Part shown: piece by piece, positions 1-6,830 of the stretch
Position numbering within the stretch: the stretch's first letter is position 1
Layout: each line of letters starts with the position of its first letter
NCBI GenBank assembly: GCA_016720565.1
Contig: JADKKJ010000011.1
Span: 186,001 to 250,000 of the forward strand
Reading direction: 5' to 3'
Length of the DNA: 64,000 nt
From: Chitinophagaceae bacterium
GTDB taxonomy: Bacteria > Bacteroidota > Bacteroidia > Chitinophagales > Chitinophagaceae
Notes under the pieces: model-generated
Databases searched by the model: none
What the model was told of the DNA's origin: nothing
Seen by the model: the letters and a program-made list of their open reading frames with translations, nothing else
Translations under genes and position numbers: made by a program

Positions 1-1205
1 GTATTGCTGGCCTGGTAGGCTCCGCCATTCAGATTATAGGTAAAGCCCGTCGATCCGGTTGCCGTAACTGTGATGGATCCCGAATTTGGAGTTGTACATG
101 GAGTATAATTGCTGGTGGTGGAGGTGATAACGATCGCTATTGAATTACAAGGATTCGAACCAACCAGAGTGATTTGCGCAGTGCCCAGGCAGCCTGCAGA
201 ACTTTTCGCCGTTACAGTATAGATTCCAGCTGCAAGCCCGCTAAAGGTACCGGAAGTCTGAAACGCACCTCCATTCAAACTATAGGTGAACCCTGTACCG
301 CCTGTTGCTGTGGCAGTAATTGAACCATTCGACTGGCCGGTAGTTGGATCAACTTTGGTTAAGCTAACTGTAATGGTAACACCTGCACAGGGATTTGCTG
401 CACCCAGTGCAACAGTTGTGGAACCAGTACATCCATTTGAATTTCGGGCGGTGACAGTATAATTGCCTGTGGCTAATCCGATAAAAGTACCAGATGCCTG
501 AAACGCACCGGCATTTAAGCTGTAGGTAAAGCCAGTACCACCGGTTGCTGTGGCAGTAATTGAACCATTCGACTGGCCCGCCGTTGGGTCCACTTTTGTA
601 GCGGTTACCACTACCGTCACACCAGCGCAGGGATTAACTGCTCCAATAGTTACCTGGGTCACACCAGTACATCCGTTGGAATTTTTTGCGGTCACAGTGT
701 AATTACCTGGAGCAAGGCCAGTGAAATTCCCGGAGGATTGAAAGGCCCCGCCATTCAAACTAAAAGTAAATGATGCGTTCCCTCCAGTAGCCGTTGCAGA
801 AATTGATCCATTATTTAAATTAAGTGTGGCATCCGTTTTAGTAGCGGACACAGTAATAGTTACACCAGCACAAGGATCAAATGAATTTACTACGATAGTG
901 GCTGAGTCTTCGCAGCCCCAGGAGTTAATTACATTCAGCCTGTAATTCTGTGCAACCAACCCCGTAAAATGCCCGCTATCCTGTGCTGGTCCTCCATTCA
1001 ACCTGAATTTAAATCCTGAACCTCCCATCGCCGTGGCCTGTATAGAGCCATTGCTGAGATTCAGGGTTGCATCTGTACTTGTATAGGAAAGGACCAGAGG
1101 CTCTGATTGGCACTTATCGCGGGCAATTTCGTGACGACAGGAATTCATTACCTGAAGCAGAGCCACTATCATCACAAGTCCCATTATTAAATAGGCTTTT
1201 TTCAT
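1..1205 (-). CDS. SprB-like repeat surface protein, N-terminal part (runs off the left edge)
   Basis: The reverse strand stays open from an ATG at 1203-1205 to the window edge (about 401 codons). It begins with a hydrophobic leader ending in NSC (Cys at about residue 23), consistent with a lipoprotein or Sec signal. Then come at least four units of about 80 aa, each with the pattern C-A-G-V-T, NGSI.ATATGG, SLN.GAFQ.SG, GNYTVTA.NSNGCTG. This pattern matches SprB-type adhesin repeats of Bacteroidota, which are surface proteins linked to gliding and adhesion. Adjacent units are very similar in DNA: 306-338 and 546-578 are identical. The C-terminus, where a T9SS domain would be expected, is outside the window. 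It lies 43 nt after the DUF5777 gene on the same strand. Exact function is unknown. Confidence 0.8.
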   Translation of the reverse strand, partial: MKKAYLIMGLVMIVALLQVMNSCRHEIARDKCQSEPLVLSYTSTDATLNLSNGSIQATAMGGSGFKFRLNGGPAQDSGHFTGLVAQNYRLNVINSWGCEDSATIVVNSFDPCAGVTITVSATKTDATLNLNNGSISATATGGNASFTFSLNGGAFQSSGNFTGLAPGNYTVTAKNSNGCTGVTQVTIGAVNPCAGVTVVVTATKVDPTAGQSNGSITATATGGTGFTYSLNAGAFQASGTFIGLATGNYTVTARNSNGCTGSTTVALGAANPCAGVTITVSLTKVDPTTGQSNGSITATATGGTGFTYSLNGGAFQTSGTFSGLAAGIYTVTAKSSAGCLGTAQITLVGSNPCNSIAIVITSTTSNYTPCTTPNSGSITVTATGSTGFTYNLNGGAYQASN

Positions 1206-1248
1206 ACTATTGGTTTTAATTTCTTTAAAAAAATTGGTTAGGAATCCA

Positions 1249-2151
1249 TCACTTACTATCTGTGTTCTTGTTCTTTTTAAGTTGAAACACCCTTGAAAGG
1301 TTAAATCCGAATCGAATATCTGCCTTGGCCCAATTGCCGGAAGTTTCTGTAATAAAGGCCCGCTCATTCATACCTGTGGAATTGGAGAAATGCAGCTGGA
1401 ATACGTGACCGCCTGTTTCAATATCAAAACCTACAGACAGGGGATGATAGTAGCCACTATCCAGTGTTGGCTTTATTACATGAGTATAATCCCAGGTGAA
1501 GGCGATCCGTTTTGATAATTTTATCCTTCCCCCAACTCCAAGCGCATAAATATTATTGGGGGTAGTCTCAAGCGGAACCAAATTTTTATGCACCATGGTA
1601 GGAACAAGTTGAAGCGTGAATGATTCACTGAATTTCCTGCCAAGAATCATTTGAAAATAATAGGCCAGTCTGGATGTATAAAAATTCTTACGAACCGGAT
1701 CCGCCCAATCAGTTCCATCAAGTGTCATACCTGAAACGAGGGCAACAGTCAAAGGCATCACCCTTGCACCTTTGGTTTGCCTGATCGGTGCATACTTGAT
1801 ATAACCATCTACCTCTTTCCTGTAAGTACTCCTTCCGATACCCGCCATCAGGTTATGCAGAATGCCGAAATCGAATCCCATTCGCATGCTGGCCTGGTCA
1901 AGCCCAAAAAAATTTTTATACCCCTGGTTGAGTTGGCCAAACCGGTGCAGGATCCTGAAGTCCATAGTGCCCGGATTAAGAAATTCCATAGAATGGCTAT
2001 TTATTACCCTGGGTGATTTAAATGCATATTTTACCCTTTCTTTTTTCGGTTTGTCTTCTCCGACCATTTTGAGAAGGTCATCCTGGGCCATAGCATTATT
2101 GGAGACAAGGCCACAAAAAATGATCAGGATCGCTAAAGTGGTATTTTTCAT
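1249..2151 (-). CDS. DUF5777 family outer-membrane beta-barrel protein
   Basis: A protein of about 300 aa starting MKNTTLAILI with a Sec signal peptide (about 1-23, ending AMA). The mature part has alternating beta-strand segments, the conserved opening SPRVINSHSMEFL and the segment MDFRILHRFG, which I recognise as DUF5777. Such proteins are probably outer-membrane barrels of unknown substrate. I chose the ATG at 2151; the longer reading to 2202 would overlap the YceI gene and lacks a signal peptide at its N-terminus. It is the last gene of the cytochrome/OB-fold/YceI cluster, 13 nt after yceI, so it probably belongs to the same transcript. The family call is good, the molecular function is not known. 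Confidence 0.8.
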   Translation of the reverse strand: MKNTTLAILIIFCGLVSNNAMAQDDLLKMVGEDKPKKERVKYAFKSPRVINSHSMEFLNPGTMDFRILHRFGQLNQGYKNFFGLDQASMRMGFDFGILHNLMAGIGRSTYRKEVDGYIKYAPIRQTKGARVMPLTVALVSGMTLDGTDWADPVRKNFYTSRLAYYFQMILGRKFSESFTLQLVPTMVHKNLVPLETTPNNIYALGVGGRIKLSKRIAFTWDYTHVIKPTLDSGYYHPLSVGFDIETGGHVFQLHFSNSTGMNERAFITETSGNWAKADIRFGFNLSRVFQLKKNKNTDSK

Positions 2152-2164
2152 ATTGTAGATTTGA

Positions 2165-2728
2165 TCAGTTCTTAAATAATTCAAGGGCGCAATCCACCTC
2201 AATTTTCGCTATCTTGCTTACTTTGTCAGCAACCAGTCCTGGAATACTTACCTTATAATCTGCCAGTAAAACATCGAAATTTGCTTCCAGTTTTATCTTT
2301 CCATTATCCACCTTTAATTCGCCATTGGTTACCACCTCTTTTGATTCTCCATGGAGGGTCATGGTGCCTTTTACCTCCACCTTATATTTACCATCCTGGG
2401 TATAATTGATCTTGTCATTGGCAGTAACTGTTCCCCTGAATTCTGATTTTGGAAACTTGTCGCTTTCTACATAATTCTCATTAAAATGCTCCTGCATAAG
2501 CGCCCTGTCAAATTCAAATCCTTTCATTAGTACCGAAAATTGCAAAGCCCCTGTCTTTGTATCGAGTACACAAACGGCTGTATGGCTTTTCCCTTTAATT
2601 TTTTCAGGTGAAGAAGGAGTAGTGGCATCGAAGGCTATCTTACCGCTCTTTGTGAAGTACCGTTGTCCATAACCAATACCTGCAACAAAGAAGAGGATCA
2701 TCAGCAGAAAATATTTTTTTAAACTCAT
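2165..2728 (-). CDS. YceI family periplasmic protein
   Basis: 187 aa with an N-terminal signal peptide (about 1-21, ending YGQ) followed by a YceI-like lipocalin fold. Typical features are the opening beta strand with KIAFDATTP, the central NYVESDKFPKSEFRGT segment and the TMTLHGESKEV strand. YceI proteins bind polyisoprenoid or similar long apolar ligands in the periplasm. In Bacteroidota they often accompany small cytochromes. It sits 10 nt downstream of the OB-fold gene and 13 nt upstream of the DUF5777 gene, all leftward, so co-transcription is likely. Length is normal for the family. The ligand is not known. Confidence 0.9.
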   Translation of the reverse strand: MSLKKYFLLMILFFVAGIGYGQRYFTKSGKIAFDATTPSSPEKIKGKSHTAVCVLDTKTGALQFSVLMKGFEFDRALMQEHFNENYVESDKFPKSEFRGTVTANDKINYTQDGKYKVEVKGTMTLHGESKEVVTNGELKVDNGKIKLEANFDVLLADYKVSIPGLVADKVSKIAKIEVDCALELFKN

Positions 2729-2738
2729 TTTTTAGATT

Positions 2739-3200
2739 TTAATTGTTATTTATCAATACACATCGAACCAGGAAAACATCGGATCCGAGTAATTCATCCC
2801 TGTTAAAACCAGTGCAGATACCTTTAAGAAGGACCAGTTGGTTTTGCTTAACCAGTTGCAGCTCCTTACTATGTGTGCTATCCACACTGCAGCGAATGGA
2901 AGTAGAGTACGTACTATCTCCCAGGCTTACAGTTAAAAAACCATTGTCCTCTTTTGAAATATCCTTTACTTGGCCACCCACTTCGATAACCTTATCCAGG
3001 TACTTTCGTCCGGCCAGGGAATCATTTTTTTCAAACTCATCTACCAGGATTTTAGCAGTGAGCGAAAAATCAGTTTTAAGTGAAGCGGTATCTTTAACTT
3101 TTCGATTATATTCTTTATAGATATAGATTGCCACTCCGCCGACCAATACAAGTACGGCCAACAAAATATAACCCGCGATTCTTTTTGATTTGGATTTCAT
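2739..3200 (-). CDS. OB-fold (tRNA_anti-like) membrane-anchored protein
   Basis: 153 aa. A single membrane segment (about residues 9-28) follows a basic N-terminus, so the protein is probably anchored in the inner membrane with the rest in the periplasm. Residues 45-150 look like the tRNA_anti-like OB-fold found in small Bacteroidota proteins: GRKYLDKVIEVGGQV, then a small-beta-barrel pattern and KGICTGFN near the end. The name refers to fold similarity only; no tRNA role is implied. It lies 12 nt after the cytochrome gene and 10 nt before yceI, a gene order I recall from other Bacteroidota. Function is unknown, perhaps redox-linked by context. Confidence 0.75.
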   Translation of the reverse strand: MKSKSKRIAGYILLAVLVLVGGVAIYIYKEYNRKVKDTASLKTDFSLTAKILVDEFEKNDSLAGRKYLDKVIEVGGQVKDISKEDNGFLTVSLGDSTYSTSIRCSVDSTHSKELQLVKQNQLVLLKGICTGFNRDELLGSDVFLVRCVLINNN

Positions 3201-3212
3201 TTTATTGATTTG

Positions 3213-3596
3213 TTAGTTATTCAGCATCCCGGAATCGATCCATTTCTTGACCAGTGCCTGCTGGCATTTGCTCAACGCTGCCATTCCCTTTGGCATGCCA
3301 GAAAACCCGGCAGCATGCGAGATACTGCCATATAATTTTCCGTTCTGTGCCATAGCTTTATCAGCAGCGTAAGTTCCCATCAATATTCCACCTGAAGGAA
3401 ATGCTCCGGTGTGGCAACTATAGCAGTACTGCGTAAAAACAGGGACCAGCTTTTGTGAATAGGAAACAGTTCCAACGGTATCCGTGCAAGGCCCATTATT
3501 GCTTCCATAAAGAAGGTCCTCTTTGTCGTAATAACAGGAGCTGAAAAAGAAAACGATCATCAAAACTGAAAAAAGGAAATAAACTATTTTTCTCAT
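3213..3596 (-). CDS. small c-type cytochrome lipoprotein
   Basis: 127 aa. The N-terminus is a lipoprotein signal (MRKIVYFLFS..., lipobox FFSSC with Cys about 21). One haem c site CYSCH lies at about residues 58-62. The later segment SGMPKGM offers possible Met axial ligands, and the C-terminal helix KKWIDSGMLN is typical of small planctomycete/Bacteroidota cytochrome domains. It should sit on the periplasmic face of a membrane and carry electrons. First gene of a tight leftward cluster with OB-fold, YceI and DUF5777 proteins. Partner oxidase or donor is not encoded in the window. Confidence 0.85.
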   Translation of the reverse strand: MRKIVYFLFSVLMIVFFFSSCYYDKEDLLYGSNNGPCTDTVGTVSYSQKLVPVFTQYCYSCHTGAFPSGGILMGTYAADKAMAQNGKLYGSISHAAGFSGMPKGMAALSKCQQALVKKWIDSGMLNN

Positions 3597-3796
3597 TGTT
3601 TAATTTTTTAAAGAACAGACTCGATCCATTTTCTAGTTTGTAATATTATTTCTCGATCTGAAATTGAGCATCCCCTTTGGTGAAAGCAGGTTATGTGAAT
3701 TATTTTCCATAAAATCTCACAGGTTTAAAAATAGAAGGTCAGCCCGCCTCTTCATGGAGAAAATGCAGATAGATATCAATTGAATACCAGGAAATT

Positions 3797-4165
3797 TTAG
3801 CAGCGTGGTGGTTGTAGAATACGTTCAGGAAAATGGCTTGTCAGTTTTTCCTTGTGAAAGGTAGAATAGCCCCCATCAGGCCTTACATGAAGACAACATG
3901 ATGAAATGGTTTTGGTCATAGGCGCATATAAAACAGCTATCGAAGAATGGGAATAATCATGAAACGGAAGTTTCGCATGATCATGTGTTTTACCATGTCC
4001 GGTAGCATAATGCAAAACAAGGAATTCAAGAAACCTGATATTGGGCTCTAGTTTTTTATGCTCACGAAAATGCTGCAGCAACACAGGCAGTTGAAACAAC
4101 TGGCCTGCCTCTGTGTTACAGGTAATGTGAATAACCAAAAAGAATACAGCTACTGATCTTTTCAT
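3797..4165 (-). CDS. histidine-rich secreted hypothetical protein
   Basis: 122 aa with a signal peptide-like start (MKRSVAVFFLVIHITC). The mature part has a conserved-looking core: GQLFQLPVLLQHFREHK, then NIRFLEFLVLHY and the His-rich string HGKTHDHAKLPFHDYSH. I recall small Bacteroidota proteins of this pattern (helical start, then HY...D/H-rich linker, then KLPF) near metal-related and outer-membrane genes, but no function is established. The histidines could bind a metal; that is inference. It is separated by 200 nt from the cytochrome gene downstream, so it is probably its own unit. Confidence 0.65.
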   Translation of the reverse strand: MKRSVAVFFLVIHITCNTEAGQLFQLPVLLQHFREHKKLEPNIRFLEFLVLHYATGHGKTHDHAKLPFHDYSHSSIAVLYAPMTKTISSCCLHVRPDGGYSTFHKEKLTSHFPERILQPPRC

Positions 4166-4319
4166 ATCGAGTTAAAACTATATTCAATTATAATGCCATC
4201 TAAATTTTTGAAAGGAAAAATGGTTGCCTCGCGTAAAAAAAATTGATTAAGGACAAATATTTCTTAGTCTTTGTACTGCAATAAAATTAAAGACCTCTGT
4301 ATCTGTTAGCAGGGAAAAT

Positions 4320-5270
4320 TCAGCGAAGTAATAATTCGCAGGGCTTTAAGCCTGTATGTTTTTTGAAAGCGGTAGAGAAATGGGAAATGGAAGAATATCC
4401 CAGCAGCATGGAAACTTCTGTTACAGTAAGCCCTTTTTCATAAAGCAGGTATTTAGCATGCTCCATGCGCTGGCTCTGGTAAAAATCAAATACGGTAGTG
4501 CCAAACATTTCCTTGAAACCTTTTTTCAGGTAACATTCATTGATGGCCACTTTGCGGCTCAGTTCCTTGATAGTGATCGGTTCGCCGATATGCTGGATCA
4601 GGACCTCGCGTGCTTTGGTGATCTTGTCGCGGTCTGCCTCATTGGCCAGGAACTTACAATTAACGACATCGATCTGCTTTTCGCCTACCATACAATCCAG
4701 GCTGTACAGCAGCAACATCTGTGTCTGCGCGTTGATATAGATATTTTCAAGGGAATCGCTGTACGTATGGTTCAGCACACCTTCCAGCACCATGCGGGTC
4801 TTTCCGCAGAGCGGAAGGATCTTACTAAAAGAGGAAGCATGACGGAAGGCCAGGATATTATCTGTAAGAATATCATTTCCCTTGCGGGGTTTTACAAACT
4901 GGCTGAGATGCATGGGAGAAAAACGAAAACTCACCACATCCACACTGTCCACTCTTTCGGTGCAGGTCTTTGAACCCCCAAACTGGCAGAGGTCGCATTC
5001 GGTTTCTTTCTTGCGGCAGTAAACGTTCCCGCTCACGCAAAAACGAAGCTCCAGGTAATTGGCCTCTTTTTTCTTGTTTTGTTCATAATGGTAGACCAGC
5101 ATGCCGGCATCATCGATGTTCCATTGGGAATGGCGACGGTATCGGTGTATGGAATACTGAACGGACCCCGGTATCTGTTGTTCCCTTTGCTGAAGCAGAT
5201 GCATTTCTCCCTGCATCATATGCTGGCGGTAGGCCAGGGATAGTATGTCGGGAGGGTTGTGCATGTTCAA
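4320..5270 (-). CDS. AraC-family transcriptional regulator with a cysteine-rich N-terminal domain
   Basis: 316 aa. The C-terminal ~100 residues are a two-helix-turn-helix AraC domain: ITIKELSRKVAINECYLKKGF, then TVTEVSMLLGYSSISHFSTAF and KKHTGLKP. The N-terminal half is a sensor-type domain with five clustered cysteines at about residues 78, 85, 92, 95 and 103 (FC, YC, EC-DLC, KTC). This spacing suggests a metal, Fe-S or thiol switch; that is inference. It is transcribed away from lpxA, with a 126-nt intergenic region holding a perfect 7-bp inverted repeat (5293-5310). Targets are unknown. Start: ATG at 5268-5270; a second ATG lies two codons later. Confidence 0.88.
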   Translation of the reverse strand: MNMHNPPDILSLAYRQHMMQGEMHLLQQREQQIPGSVQYSIHRYRRHSQWNIDDAGMLVYHYEQNKKKEANYLELRFCVSGNVYCRKKETECDLCQFGGSKTCTERVDSVDVVSFRFSPMHLSQFVKPRKGNDILTDNILAFRHASSFSKILPLCGKTRMVLEGVLNHTYSDSLENIYINAQTQMLLLYSLDCMVGEKQIDVVNCKFLANEADRDKITKAREVLIQHIGEPITIKELSRKVAINECYLKKGFKEMFGTTVFDFYQSQRMEHAKYLLYEKGLTVTEVSMLLGYSSISHFSTAFKKHTGLKPCELLLR

Positions 5271-5292
5271 ATCTACGAAATAATCGTTAAAA

Positions 5293-5310
5293 TCAATGTT
5301 AAGACATTGA
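5293..5310. promoter_or_regulatory. 7-bp inverted repeat between the AraC gene and lpxA
   Basis: TCAATGT-TAAG-ACATTGA is a perfect 7-bp palindrome with a 4-nt spacer. It lies just upstream of the AraC start and about 70 nt before the lpxA -7 box. It could be an operator or the foot of an RNA hairpin; no direct evidence. Confidence 0.3.
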
Positions 5311-5380
5311 ACTCTCCGCTTTTAGCTTCATTTTTAGCGTAGTATAAACTAAAAAAACTTCGCTTTTTCAGCCTAAAGGC

Positions 5381-5388
5381 TAACTTTG
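5381..5388 (+). promoter_or_regulatory. lpxA promoter -7 box, very short leader
   Basis: TAACTTTG matches the Bacteroidota -7 consensus TAnnTTTG exactly and ends 8 nt before the lpxA ATG (5397). Transcription would begin a few bases before or at the start codon. No clear TTTG -33 box, only a T-rich stretch. Confidence 0.55.
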
Positions 5389-5396
5389 CCCCTCTC

Positions 5397-6203
5397 ATGA
5401 TCCATCCACATACGTATATACACCCGAACGCCAGACTGGCCACCAACGTTAAAATTGATCCTTTCACCGTGATCCACCAGGATGTGGAGATCGGCGATGG
5501 TACCTGGATCGGTTCTAACGTGACCATTATGGAGGGTGCCCGTATTGGAAAGAACTGCCGGATCTTTCCGGGAGCAGTGATCTCAGCGGTGCCGCAGGAT
5601 CTGAAGTTCCAGGGCGAATATTCCAATGTTTATATAGGTGATGGAACGACAGTTCGTGAATTCGTGACCATCAATCGCGGAACTAAAGACCGGGAAAGGA
5701 CTTCCATTGGAAAGAATTGCCTGATCATGGCCTATTGCCATTTCGCGCATGATTGCATTGTAGGCGATAACTGCATTACCAGCAATAATACGCAGGTAGC
5801 AGGACATGTAACGATCGGCGACTGGTCCATACTTGCCGGCATGTGCGCAGTACATCAGTTCGTGAAGATCGGGGCGCATTCTTTCATCGGCGGAGGATCA
5901 CTGGTAAGCAAGGACGTTCCTCCTTATATCAAGGCAGGTCGCACCCCATTAAGTTATGCCGGGGTGAATTCGATCGGACTGAAAAGAAGGGGCTTCAGCA
6001 TAGAAAGGATCAATCATATCCTGGACATCTACAGGGTACTGTATAATAAGGGGATGAACACCAGCCAGGCTGTTGAATTCATTGAAGAAGAAATGCCCGC
6101 TACCGATGAAAGGGACGAGATCGTCACTTTTATCCGTGAAAGCGGACGTGGTATCATAAAAAGATATACAAAAGGCAATGGCGATGACGATCTCCCTCTC
6201 TGA
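5397..6203 (+). CDS. lpxA: acyl-ACP--UDP-N-acetylglucosamine O-acyltransferase
   Basis: 268 aa. LpxA carries out the first committed step of lipid A synthesis, moving an R-3-hydroxyacyl chain from ACP to UDP-GlcNAc in the cytosol. The first two thirds are left-handed beta-helix hexapeptide repeats (IGDGTWIGSNVTI and similar). The catalytic histidine is in HFAHDC (about His118), followed by GMCAVHQF and GAHSFIGGGS as in E. coli LpxA. The C-terminus is the usual helical acyl-carrier binding part. Length is normal. In many bacteria lpxA sits with lpxD/fabZ; here it stands alone with an overlapping ABC ATPase gene (26 nt overlap). Confidence 0.97.
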   Translation: MIHPHTYIHPNARLATNVKIDPFTVIHQDVEIGDGTWIGSNVTIMEGARIGKNCRIFPGAVISAVPQDLKFQGEYSNVYIGDGTTVREFVTINRGTKDRERTSIGKNCLIMAYCHFAHDCIVGDNCITSNNTQVAGHVTIGDWSILAGMCAVHQFVKIGAHSFIGGGSLVSKDVPPYIKAGRTPLSYAGVNSIGLKRRGFSIERINHILDIYRVLYNKGMNTSQAVEFIEEEMPATDERDEIVTFIRESGRGIIKRYTKGNGDDDLPL

Positions 6204-6801
6204 TTGCGGAAAACGATTCAACCGCGACTGGATATTTCGCCATTTTAATCACCAGTTTGAAACCGGAAGATCTTATGCGATCACTGGTCCTAATGGATCA
6301 GGGAAAAGCACCTTATTGCAGGTATTAGGCGCAAGCATGATGATCAATGAAGGCAGGATCGATTTTTCCCATAATGGCAAAAGCATTTCTTCGGATGAAG
6401 TTTACCTGCAGATGTCGATCTGCGCGCCTTATCTTGAACTGATTGAAGAAATGACGCTGGTAGAATTGCTCGACTTTCATAAAGGATTCAAACCATTTCT
6501 TCCAGGAATCAGCACAGAAACTATTATTGAAGCGATCAGCCTGCAGAAGGCGGTGAAAAAACAGATCCGCCATTATTCCTCGGGCATGAGGCAAAGGGTA
6601 AAGCTGGCCCAATGCATTTTTTCTGACGTGCCGTTGATTCTGCTGGATGAACCCTGTACTAATCTTGATAAAACCGGTATCGACCTTTACCACTCCCTGA
6701 TACATACTTATTGCAGCGATCGCCTGGTCGTGGTTAGCAGTAACGACGAAGTGGAATACGATTTCTGCCAGGAGAAAGTGAATCTCAATGATTATAAGTA
6801 G
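6178..6801 (+). CDS. ABC transporter ATP-binding protein, no permease nearby
   Basis: 207 aa, a single nucleotide-binding domain. Walker A GPNGSGKST (about 37-45), signature YSSGMRQR (about 133-140), Walker B LILLDEP (about 153-159) and D-loop NLDKTG are present. The switch (H-loop) position reads VVSSNDEVEY: the usual His is replaced by Asn. The start overlaps the lpxA end by 26 nt, so the two are probably translationally coupled; AAAGG lies just before the ATG at 6178. No transmembrane partner is encoded next to it, so its transporter is unknown. It is not FtsE by sequence pattern. A role in envelope or lipid export is only suggested by the lpxA linkage. Confidence 0.85.
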   Translation: MAMTISLSDCGKRFNRDWIFRHFNHQFETGRSYAITGPNGSGKSTLLQVLGASMMINEGRIDFSHNGKSISSDEVYLQMSICAPYLELIEEMTLVELLDFHKGFKPFLPGISTETIIEAISLQKAVKKQIRHYSSGMRQRVKLAQCIFSDVPLILLDEPCTNLDKTGIDLYHSLIHTYCSDRLVVVSSNDEVEYDFCQEKVNLNDYK

Positions 6802-6830
6802 TGAATGGTGAGCGGTGAATACATGCCGGA

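Noticed and set aside
148..175. GGATTCGAACC resembles the reverse complement of a tRNA T-arm
   Set aside because: It lies in the open repeat-protein frame and no acceptor or anticodon stem can be drawn around it.
5273..5626. Reverse frame of 117 codons covering the lpxA start
   Set aside because: Overlaps lpxA and its promoter; no recognisable protein.
6178..6801. FtsE partner for the FtsX gene at 36899
   Set aside because: It lacks the normal H-loop His, is 30 kb away and is linked to lpxA, so there is no support for FtsE.
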